This document shows positions 1 through 5,066 of a DNA stretch of 6,234 nt, in pieces. A program made the position numbers and the translations under genes. Source of the DNA: an uncultured Veillonella sp. Its GTDB lineage: Bacteria; Bacillota; Negativicutes; Veillonellales; Veillonellaceae. The notes under the pieces were generated by a model that was not told the origin of the DNA, ran no database searches, and worked only from the letters and a program-made list of their open reading frames with translations. Numbering within the stretch: position 1 is the first letter of the stretch; each line of letters starts with the position of its first letter. The stretch covers positions 1 through 6,234 of the forward strand of contig CAAFUD010000218.1 of assembly GCA_900766125.1 (NCBI GenBank), given 5' to 3'.

Positions 1-194
1 ACAATGCGACATACAAAAACTATAAACTATATATTGATGAACAAGATTCCAGTCTATATTTAGACTGTGTATACATGTGTGGTGACGATGCGTTTGAACC
101 AGCATTAATGTATGCATTGATGTCTTCTATCGTAGACTATGTCCCTGAAGCTGTAGGCGAGTTGAAAGCTGCTTTTGAAAGTAGCACACACTAA
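1..194 (+). CDS. 3' end of an unidentified acidic protein (possibly YbjN-like)
   Basis: An open frame enters from the left edge (first whole codon at base 3) and ends at TAA 192-194, giving the last 63 residues of a protein whose start is outside the window. The tail has a short beta-like stretch (YIDEQDSSLYLDCVYM), then a GDDAFEPALMYALMSSIVDYV segment that looks helical, and ends in ELKAAFESSTH. There is no membrane segment. A strand followed by an acidic turn and a long helix resembles the C-terminal part of YbjN/type III chaperone-like domains, but this is pattern resemblance only. The gene is followed by its own terminator, so it is probably transcribed separately from the purine genes. 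Coding is supported by the uninterrupted frame and the terminator just downstream. Function is unknown. Confidence 0.6.
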   Translation, partial: NATYKNYKLYIDEQDSSLYLDCVYMCGDDAFEPALMYALMSSIVDYVPEAVGELKAAFESSTH

Positions 195-222
195 TTAATA
201 ACATATATAGATTAAGGTCCGT

Positions 223-235
223 AATGTTCGGAAAT
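223..235 (-). promoter_or_regulatory. Candidate PurBox-like site downstream of the upstream gene
   Basis: The 13 bases AATGTTCGGAAAT, read on the minus strand, match the Gram-positive PurBox consensus AWWWCCGAACWWT at every position (consensus recalled from Bacillus/Lactococcus work). The site lies between the stop of the upstream gene and its terminator, about 250 bases before the purE promoter. No second core at the expected spacing was found next to it, so it may be chance or a distant auxiliary site. Confidence 0.25.
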
Positions 236-242
236 TAATTGG

Positions 243-289
243 AAGAGGATATCCTATCTCTAAAGGTGGGATGTCCTCTTTTTGTTTTT
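243..289 (+). terminator. Intrinsic terminator of the upstream gene
   Basis: Bases 243-255 pair with 268-280. The outer seven pairs (AAGAGGA with TCCTCTT) are perfect, and the stem continues inward with one G-T wobble through ATCC/GGAT. The loop is about 12 nt. A T-rich tract (279-289, with one G) follows directly. This is a textbook Rho-independent terminator, about 50 nt after the stop codon of the upstream gene. It separates that gene from the purine operon. No A-tract precedes the stem, so it is probably not bidirectional. Confidence 0.88.
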
Positions 290-416
290 GGTAAAATATA
301 CATTAATACTTTGAAAGACCTGAGTTTAATAGTATATATAGTTTTGTAAAAATGAGTATATATTTTTAATCATACATTTTGAATAACGTCGATATAATTA
401 AATTTAATTCTTTCGA

Positions 417-429
417 AAAGTTCGGAATA
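417..429 (-). promoter_or_regulatory. Candidate PurBox-like site upstream of the pur promoter
   Basis: AAAGTTCGGAATA, read on the minus strand, matches the PurBox consensus AWWWCCGAACWWT at 12 of 13 positions (the outermost A is missing). It contains the same GTTCGG core as the site at 226-231. It lies about 47 bases before the -35 hexamer, among other CGAA/TTCG cores. Binding by a PurR-type regulator is inferred from the motif and the adjacent purine operon. Confidence 0.35.
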
Positions 430-431
430 TA

Positions 432-467
432 ACGAATAATAAAAATAATTAATTAAAAAATATTCGA
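432..467. promoter_or_regulatory. Candidate PurR-type operator: GAAT-N24-ATTC
   Basis: Two inverted CGAAT/ATTCG cores, at 433-437 and 462-466, flank an A/T-only spacer. From GAAT (434-437) to ATTC (462-465) there are exactly 24 bases. As recalled from Bacillus PurR studies, that regulator recognises GAAC-N24-GTTC, so each half here differs by one base. The pair would sit at roughly -78 to -45 relative to the predicted transcription start, similar to the PurBox placement in the Bacillus pur operon. The expected effect would be repression relieved by PRPP. The motif and spacing are seen directly; the regulator is inferred. Confidence 0.4.
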
Positions 468-475
468 AAATAGTG

Positions 476-504
476 TTGATTTTGTAAAAGTTAGGTGTTA
501 CAAT
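476..504 (+). promoter_or_regulatory. Sigma-70/sigma-A-type promoter of the purine operon
   Basis: The -35 element is TTGATT (476-481) and the -10 element is TACAAT (499-504), with an optimal 17-base spacer. Each hexamer has at most two mismatches to consensus. A/T-rich sequence precedes the -35. Transcription would start near 510-512, giving a leader of about 120 nt before purE. It is the best promoter in the gap and is placed correctly for the leader ORF and attenuator. Confidence 0.75.
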
Positions 505-520
505 TTGTGTACAAGAAGGA

Positions 521-577
521 GGTAGCACCGTGAACTATGCAAATCAACAAACTCAAAGCAAGTCTACGGAGGCTATT
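521..577 (+). promoter_or_regulatory. Leader RNA hairpin covering the leader ORF start
   Basis: Bases 521-536 can pair with 561-577. The blocks are TAGC/GCTA (523-526 with 572-575), CCGT/ACGG (528-531 with 566-569) and ACT/AGT (534-536 with 561-563), joined by wobble pairs and one- or two-base internal loops. The apical loop is about 24 nt (537-560). The 5' arm includes the end of the leader ORF's Shine-Dalgarno and its GTG start. The loop contains the glutamine-codon cluster of that ORF. Pairing was found by eye and no folding energy was computed. Confidence 0.45.
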
Positions 578-622
578 TGTGCGCATTTGACCCAGTCTGT
601 TTCGGCTGGGCTTTTTTATTAG
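530..622 (+). CDS. Putative 30-residue leader peptide of the purine operon
   Basis: This short ORF begins with GTG (530-532) and ends with TAG (620-622). A full AAGGAGG Shine-Dalgarno at 516-522 sits 7 nt before the start, which is the main evidence that it is translated. The peptide begins MNYANQQTQSKSTEA and ends AHLTQSVSAGLFY; it has no signal peptide, membrane segment or known domain. Four of 30 residues are glutamine, three of them in codons 6, 7 and 9 (CAA CAA ACT CAA, 545-556). The last third of the ORF overlaps an intrinsic terminator, and the stop codon overlaps the purE ribosome binding site. It therefore looks like a regulatory leader peptide whose translation affects transcription or translation of purE. 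Its peptide sequence is not recognised from any known leader. Confidence 0.55.
   Translation: MNYANQQTQSKSTEAICAHLTQSVSAGLFY
591..617 (+). terminator. Intrinsic terminator (attenuator) in front of purE
   Basis: CCCAGTC (591-597) pairs with GGCTGGG (604-610), seven pairs including one G-T wobble, with a 6-nt loop (598-603). C then six T (612-617) follow. This is a compact Rho-independent terminator located after the promoter and only 14 nt before the purE ATG, so it must be passed for the operon to be expressed. It lies inside codons 21-29 of the leader ORF. A weak competing pairing is possible between AGGCT (570-574) and AGTCT (594-598), which would break the 5' arm of the terminator. Confidence 0.8.
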
Positions 623-630
623 GAGGATCT

Positions 631-1122
631 ATGAAGGTCGGTATTATTATGGGCAGCAAGTCTGACCTAGACACAATGAAAAAGGCATCTGCCGTACTTG
701 ATGAATTCAACATTCCTTATGAAATGGTAATCGCTTCGGCTCACCGTACACCTGAAGCTGTAAAGGACTTTGTAACAAGACTTGAAGATGAAGGGGCCAT
801 CGCTTTTATCGCTGGTGCTGGTGCAGCAGCTCATCTACCTGGCGTAGTCGCTAGCTTTACCACATTACCTGTTATCGGTATTCCTCTTAATGCAACGGCC
901 TTAAAAGGTATCGATTCCTTGCTTGCTATTGTTCAAATGCCATCTGGTATGCCAGTAGCGACAATGGCTGTTGACGGCGCTAAAAATGCAGCACTATTTG
1001 CCGTACAAATTGGAGCAGCTTTCAACAAAGAATTAAAAGAACAATATGTACAGTATCGTAAAGATATGGCTGAAAAAGTCCTAGCAGATAATGCAGAGCT
1101 ACAAGGCGCTATTAAACTATAA
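631..1122 (+). CDS. purE: N5-carboxyaminoimidazole ribonucleotide mutase / AIR carboxylase catalytic subunit
   Basis: PurE makes 4-carboxy-AIR (CAIR) in the cytoplasmic purine pathway. The 163-residue length is normal for the family. Visible motifs are MGSKSD (7-12), SAHRTP (36-41, with the catalytic-site His38), AGAGAAAHLPG (61-71) and DSLLAIVQMP (95-104). ATG 631 is preferred because AGGAGG lies at 621-626 and the protein then starts MKVGIIMGSK as in the family; the frame stays open upstream to TTG 577 but that would run through the terminator hairpin. Residue 65 is Ala where the E. coli-type enzyme has Gly, and the AVDGAKNA segment (113-120) is about two residues shorter than in the E. coli enzyme, as in clostridial PurE proteins. 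The GRSN signature of class II (CO2-using) PurE is absent. No purK is adjacent, so whether it uses N5-CAIR or AIR plus CO2 is unsettled. Confidence 0.96.
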   Translation: MKVGIIMGSKSDLDTMKKASAVLDEFNIPYEMVIASAHRTPEAVKDFVTRLEDEGAIAFIAGAGAAAHLPGVVASFTTLPVIGIPLNATALKGIDSLLAIVQMPSGMPVATMAVDGAKNAALFAVQIGAAFNKELKEQYVQYRKDMAEKVLADNAELQGAIKL

Positions 1123-1197
1123 TCATATAACTCGTTACAGATTACATTGCTCATAAAGTAAGCTTAATTCTTTTATTAGATATCCATATATAGTTTG

Positions 1198-1214
1198 TAT
1201 CATTCATTATGATA
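1198..1214 (+). repeat. Small inverted repeat in the purE-purC gap
   Basis: TATCAT (1198-1203) and ATGATA (1209-1214) form a six-pair hairpin with a 5-nt loop. It abuts the purC Shine-Dalgarno AAAGGAG (1214-1220). The stem is A/T-rich and lacks a T-tract, so it is not a terminator. It might modestly affect purC translation or mRNA stability, or be chance. The rest of the 105-nt gap (1123-1227), the longest in the operon, shows no convincing promoter, terminator or ORF. Confidence 0.3.
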
Positions 1215-1227
1215 AAGGAGACACATC

Positions 1228-1956
1228 ATGGCTAACATCGACTTGGAAAAATTAACATTATTGTACGAAGGTAAAGCAAAACAAGTATATCAAACAGATA
1301 ACAAAGATGAGTACATCGTTCATTACAAAGATGATGCTACTGCATTCAACGGCGAAAAACATGATACTATCCTTGGTAAAGGCGTATTGAACAATAAGAT
1401 CTCTTCTTTCTTCTTTGAATTATTGAAAAAGGAAGGCGTACCAACTCACTTTGTTCGTCGCGAAGATGATCGTAATCAAACAGTACTTACTTTGGATATC
1501 ATTCCTCTAGAAGTTATCGTTCGTAACATTGCAGCAGGTTCCATGGCTAAACGTTTTGGTATTGAAGAAGGTACTCCTCTTAAACACCCAATCCTTGAAT
1601 TCTGCTATAAAAATGATGAATTAGGCGATCCATTTGCCAACGAATCCCAAATTACAGCACTTGGTTGGGCTACTCAAGAACAACTTGATGTAATTTCTAC
1701 AATTACTTTAAAAGTAAATGATATTTTGAAAAAATTCTTAGCTACAAAAAATGTAACCCTTGTAGACTTTAAATTAGAATTTGGTACACACAATGGTGAA
1801 GTATTATTAGGTGATGAAATCTCTCCTGATACATGCCGTTTCTGGGATGCTACAACAGGTGAAAAGCTCGACAAAGACCGCTTCCGTCGAGATCTTGGCA
1901 ATATTGAAGAAGCGTACAAGGAAATGTTATTCCGTCTTACTGGCGAACGCGCCTAA
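1228..1956 (+). CDS. purC: Phosphoribosylaminoimidazole-succinocarboxamide (SAICAR) synthase
   Basis: PurC condenses CAIR with aspartate using ATP to give SAICAR, in the cytoplasm. At 242 residues it is full length for the bacterial single-domain form. The ATP-site motif LYEGKAKQVY is at 12-21, PLEVIVRNIAAGS at 93-105, DFKLEFG at 180-186, and the signature LLGDEISPDTCRFWD at 193-207, followed by DKDRFRRDLG (215-224). The ATG at 1228 has AAAGGAG seven bases upstream, and the protein begins close to the first conserved block, as expected. It receives the PurE product and would pass SAICAR to PurB, which is not in this window. It is co-directional with purE and is followed after 9 nt by purF, consistent with one transcript. 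No unusual residues were noticed. Confidence 0.97.
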   Translation: MANIDLEKLTLLYEGKAKQVYQTDNKDEYIVHYKDDATAFNGEKHDTILGKGVLNNKISSFFFELLKKEGVPTHFVRREDDRNQTVLTLDIIPLEVIVRNIAAGSMAKRFGIEEGTPLKHPILEFCYKNDELGDPFANESQITALGWATQEQLDVISTITLKVNDILKKFLATKNVTLVDFKLEFGTHNGEVLLGDEISPDTCRFWDATTGEKLDKDRFRRDLGNIEEAYKEMLFRLTGERA

Positions 1957-1965
1957 GGGGGCACA

Positions 1966-3384
1966 ATGAACTACGATCCTGTTTTTGATAAATGGCATGA
2001 AGAGTGTGGTGTATTCGGTGTCTATGATAGAACCGTTGATGTAGCACGCTATGTATATTGGGGGCTCTTTGCACTCCAACACCGTGGCCAAGAAAGCGCG
2101 GGCATTGCCGTTACAGATGGTCATGATGTAGAACTAAAAAAAGGTATGGGCTTGTTGACTGAGGCCATTAAAGAATTGCCATCCTTACCAAGCCATATGG
2201 GGACTGGTCATGTGCGGTACTCTACAACAGGTTCCAATAATCCGCGCAATATTCAACCGTTAGTAATTCATTACCAAGGCGGTCAAATTGCAGTGGCTCA
2301 TAACGGTAATTTAACGAATGCTTTAGCTATTCGCAAACGCCTTGAAGCAGATGGATCTATATTCCAAACGACTATGGATTCTGAGGTTATCGTAAACCTC
2401 ATTGCTCGCTCTAAAGCTGAGACACAAGAGGAACGCATTGCCGATGCAGCCCGTCAAATTGAAGGAGCCTTTTCTCTTGTTATTACTACGAACGACTCCT
2501 TGGTAGGTGTGCGTGATCCCCAAGGCTTTAGACCTCTTTGTTTAGGCAAAACTGCAAATGGCTATGTCCTTTCTAGTGAAAGCTGTGCCTTAGATGCTAT
2601 AAAATCTGAGTTTATCCGTCACATCGATCCAGGCGAAATGGTAATTATCGATGACTCTGGTGTACGTAGTGTTATCTATGCAGAACCAGAGAAAATTGAC
2701 AAAAAGCTTTGTGTTTTTGAATATATCTATTTTGCCCGCGGTGATAGCCATATCGATGGTCAATCGGTATATCAATCTCGTCTTAATATGGGGCGTGAAT
2801 TATATAACGAAACTAAATACGATGCAGATATCGTCATGTCTATTCCTGACTCTGGCACTACAGCTGCACTAGGCTATGCTCGTGCATCGGGCATACCATT
2901 TGCAGAAGGATTGGTGAAAAACCGATATAGCGGTCGTACCTTTATCAAGCCAAATCAAGAGGAACGGGAATTAGCTGTTCGTATGAAGCTTAATGCATTG
3001 CCTCACATTGTAGGGGGCAAACGGATTGTCCTTATCGATGATTCTATCGTACGCGGTACTACGAGTGGTATTATCGTTAAAATGCTAAAGGAAGCGGGCG
3101 CTAAAGAGGTGTACATGTGTGTAAGCTCACCAACAATTGAGTATTCCTGTCACTATGGTATTGATACGTCGGTGCGTAAAGAGCTAATCGCTGCTACACA
3201 TACAGTAGATGAAATAAAAGATTATATTCATGCTGACAAATTACATTATTTGTCTCGTGAAGGCTTATGTCGTGCCGTATCTGATATAGCGCCTAATGAT
3301 TTATGTTTTGCTTGCTTTAATGGTGATTACAGTGTAGAGGTTCCTGCGGAACAAGAGGAAGGGGTCAAATATGTGCTCGAATAA
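1966..3384 (+). CDS. purF: Amidophosphoribosyltransferase (glutamine PRPP amidotransferase)
   Basis: PurF catalyses the first committed step, PRPP plus glutamine to 5-phosphoribosylamine, and is the usual feedback-controlled enzyme. The 472-residue protein has an N-terminal class II (Ntn) glutaminase domain and a C-terminal phosphoribosyltransferase domain. Cys14 in EECGVFGVYD is the expected nucleophile after removal of a 13-residue propeptide, as in Bacillus PurF. Cys249, Cys395, Cys447 and Cys450 match the four [4Fe-4S] ligands of the Bacillus-type enzyme, so this is likely the oxygen-sensitive iron-sulfur form. The PRPP loop is VLIDDSIVRGTTS (355-367). Near 256-261 the usual FARPDS reads FARGDS, a Pro-to-Gly change. 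ATG 1966 has only a GGGGG-type Shine-Dalgarno nine bases after the purC stop, suggesting translational coupling. The 3' end overlaps purM by 14 nt. Confidence 0.97.
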   Translation: MNYDPVFDKWHEECGVFGVYDRTVDVARYVYWGLFALQHRGQESAGIAVTDGHDVELKKGMGLLTEAIKELPSLPSHMGTGHVRYSTTGSNNPRNIQPLVIHYQGGQIAVAHNGNLTNALAIRKRLEADGSIFQTTMDSEVIVNLIARSKAETQEERIADAARQIEGAFSLVITTNDSLVGVRDPQGFRPLCLGKTANGYVLSSESCALDAIKSEFIRHIDPGEMVIIDDSGVRSVIYAEPEKIDKKLCVFEYIYFARGDSHIDGQSVYQSRLNMGRELYNETKYDADIVMSIPDSGTTAALGYARASGIPFAEGLVKNRYSGRTFIKPNQEERELAVRMKLNALPHIVGGKRIVLIDDSIVRGTTSGIIVKMLKEAGAKEVYMCVSSPTIEYSCHYGIDTSVRKELIAATHTVDEIKDYIHADKLHYLSREGLCRAVSDIAPNDLCFACFNGDYSVEVPAEQEEGVKYVLE

Positions 3385-4432
3385 AACTAGTTTAACCTAT
3401 CGTGATGCAGGCGTTGATATTGATGCAGGTAATCGCGCAGTAGAATTGATGAAAGAATCCGTAAAACGCACCTATACACCTGGTGTTGTAGGTGATTTAG
3501 GTGGTTTTGGGGGCCTCTATTCCTTAGCTGGTCACTCTATGTCTGACCCTATGCTCGTATCCGGTACAGATGGGGTAGGTACCAAATTACGTTTAGCTAT
3601 CATGATGGATAAGCATGATACAATTGGCCAAGATTGCGTAGCTATGAGTGTTAATGATATTCTTGTGCAAGGTGCAACGCCTTTATTCTTCCTCGATTAC
3701 ATTGCAGTTGGTAAACTTGATCCTGTGAAAGTAGCAGATATTGTGCGCGGTGTGGCAGAGGCTTGTGAAGAGTCCGGCTGTGCTTTATTGGGCGGCGAAA
3801 CTGCTGAAATGGCAGGCTTTTACGATAATGATGACTACGATGTGGCTGGTTTTGCCGTTGGTATCGTAGATCGTCCTAAATTGATTACTGGTGAAAGTAT
3901 CAAAGCGGGCGACGTAATTTTAGGTCTGCCATCGTCTGGTGTCCATTCTAATGGCTTCTCCTTGGTTCGTAAAATTGTATTCGATCATAAACAATTATCT
4001 ATTGATACAGACGTCCCTGAATTTGGTAAAACCTTAGGCGAAGAACTATTGACTCCTACTCGTTTATATCCTAAAGCTGTATTGCCATTGATTGAACAAC
4101 AGCTTGTAAAAGGCATGGTTCATATTACGGGCGGTGGCTTCTACGAAAACATTCCACGTGTATTGCCAAAAGGCGTGACTGCAGAGGTAGATGTCACTAT
4201 ATGGCCACGACTTCCTGTATTTACAAAACTACAAGAATGGGGCAATGTAGCATGGCCTGAAATGTACCGTACTTTCAACATGGGTATTGGTATGATCATC
4301 ATCGTTGATGAAAACGATGTAGAAAAGGTTAAAGAAAATCTTGGTAACCGTGGTGAAGCTGTATATGAAATTGGCCGTATCGTAAGCGGTGATGGTCCTG
4401 TTGTCCTTAAAGGGGCTGAGTTCGATGCGTAA
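3371..4432 (+). CDS. purM: Phosphoribosylformylglycinamidine cyclo-ligase (AIR synthetase)
   Basis: PurM closes the imidazole ring, converting FGAM plus ATP to AIR, the substrate of the PurE step. The 353-residue length fits the family (about 345). Conserved blocks are LTYRDAGVDIDAG (8-20), GTDGVGTK (65-72), GGETAEM (141-147), GLPSSGVHSNG (185-195) and HITGGGFYENIPR (251-263), covering the ATP-binding and active-site regions of the PurM/PurL superfamily. The ATG at 3371 lies inside the last codons of purF, in another frame, with GAGGAAGGGG just upstream. This start puts LTYRDAGV close to the N-terminus as in homologues. The 14-nt overlap with purF and the 8-nt overlap with purN indicate coupled translation in one operon. 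PurL, which would supply FGAM, is not in the window. Confidence 0.97.
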   Translation: MCSNKTSLTYRDAGVDIDAGNRAVELMKESVKRTYTPGVVGDLGGFGGLYSLAGHSMSDPMLVSGTDGVGTKLRLAIMMDKHDTIGQDCVAMSVNDILVQGATPLFFLDYIAVGKLDPVKVADIVRGVAEACEESGCALLGGETAEMAGFYDNDDYDVAGFAVGIVDRPKLITGESIKAGDVILGLPSSGVHSNGFSLVRKIVFDHKQLSIDTDVPEFGKTLGEELLTPTRLYPKAVLPLIEQQLVKGMVHITGGGFYENIPRVLPKGVTAEVDVTIWPRLPVFTKLQEWGNVAWPEMYRTFNMGIGMIIIVDENDVEKVKENLGNRGEAVYEIGRIVSGDGPVVLKGAEFDA

Positions 4433-5042
4433 TTCTAAAAAGAGATTAGCCCTCTTTGCTAGTGGTCGTGGTTCTAATGGGGAAGCACTGTATAAGGCTA
4501 TGCAAGAAGGCTATATTAACGGTGAATTTGTTGTAATCATTACAGATCATGGTACAGCAGGAATTGTGGAACGCTCTAAATCTTGGAATATTCCACTTAT
4601 TGTTATGGAACGTAGCGACTATGATTCTAAAACTAGCTTTGAACAGGCTCAACTAGATGCTTTAGAGCCTTATAAGGTTGATGGCATCGTCTTGGCAGGC
4701 TATATGCGCATTGTAGGTGCTCCTTTGATAGAACGATATGAACATCGTATATTAAATATTCATCCTGCTCTGTTACCATCATTTCCAGGCCTTCATGGTC
4801 ATCAACAAGCCATTGATGGAGGCGTAAAAATTACGGGCTGTACGGTACACTTTGTTGATGCGGGAATGGATACAGGGCCAATCATTATGCAGAATACGGT
4901 TCCTGTATTACCCGATGATACAGAGGATACCTTGAGTGATAGATTATTACCTATCGAACATAAAACGTATAAAGAGGCGTTACGACTGTTTTGTGATGAC
5001 AAACTCACAATAAAAGGGCGTGTTGTATATATTGAAGATTGA
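4425..5042 (+). CDS. purN: Phosphoribosylglycinamide (GAR) formyltransferase, folate-dependent
   Basis: PurN transfers a formyl group from 10-formyltetrahydrofolate to GAR, giving FGAR. The 205-residue protein is typical in length. It starts MRNSKKRLALFASGRGSN, with the phosphate-binding SGRGSN loop at 13-18. The catalytic triad equivalents are Asn111 and His113 in ILNIHPALLPSFPG (109-122) and Asp149 in VDAGMDTGP (144-152); the 38-residue spacing from Asn to Asp equals that of E. coli PurN. The ATG at 4425 was chosen over an in-frame ATG at 4389, because the protein then begins just before the conserved N-terminal strand and AAGGGG (4410-4415) serves as ribosome binding site; the longer form would overlap purM by 44 nt. 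The real overlap with purM is 8 nt, suggesting coupled translation. Confidence 0.95.
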   Translation: MRNSKKRLALFASGRGSNGEALYKAMQEGYINGEFVVIITDHGTAGIVERSKSWNIPLIVMERSDYDSKTSFEQAQLDALEPYKVDGIVLAGYMRIVGAPLIERYEHRILNIHPALLPSFPGLHGHQQAIDGGVKITGCTVHFVDAGMDTGPIIMQNTVPVLPDDTEDTLSDRLLPIEHKTYKEALRLFCDDKLTIKGRVVYIED

Positions 5043-5066
5043 TGTGTAAGCAAAGGAAGACGTTAG

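Larger units (their letters stand above)
290..475. other. AT-rich non-coding region upstream of the pur promoter
   Basis: No convincing ORF is present on either strand; the one ATG at 352 stops after five codons. The stretch is extremely AT-rich. It carries a direct repeat AGTATATAT (331-339 and 355-363). Near its right end are several CGAA/TTCG cores (412-417, 421-424, 433-436, 463-468), described separately as possible operator sites. The A/T runs at 437-462 sit just upstream of the promoter -35 and could act as an UP-like element. Apart from these, nothing recognisable is seen. Confidence 0.6.

Noticed and set aside
311..340. Second promoter TTGAAA ... TATATA
   Set aside because: The spacing of 16 or 18 is possible, but such A/T matches are expected by chance in this AT-rich gap, and the 476-504 promoter is better in both sequence and position.
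393..398. Perfect TATAAT as a -10 element
   Set aside because: No acceptable -35 lies 16-18 bases upstream; the nearest TTGAAT (379-384) is only 8 bases away.
516..536. T-box-like string GGTAGCACCGTGAAC
   Set aside because: It resembles the T-box antiterminator motif only loosely, there is no TGGN bulge, and the promoter lies just upstream, leaving no room for Stem I.
577..630. N-terminal extension of purE from TTG 577
   Set aside because: It would run through the terminator hairpin, has no ribosome binding site, and adds 18 residues absent from PurE homologues. ATG 631 has AGGAGG directly upstream.
505..630. Purine, PRPP/ppGpp or ZTP riboswitch in the leader
   Set aside because: The leader is short and none of the conserved aptamer sequences I know (guanine, ykkC, pfl) can be recognised; CGGCTGGGC at the terminator only superficially recalls the pfl 3' motif.
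933..1154. Minus-strand ORF opposite purE, and similar antisense ORFs opposite purC, purF, purN and purH
   Set aside because: All lie antisense to strongly conserved genes, show no ribosome binding site or recognisable domain, and have the composition expected of shadow frames.
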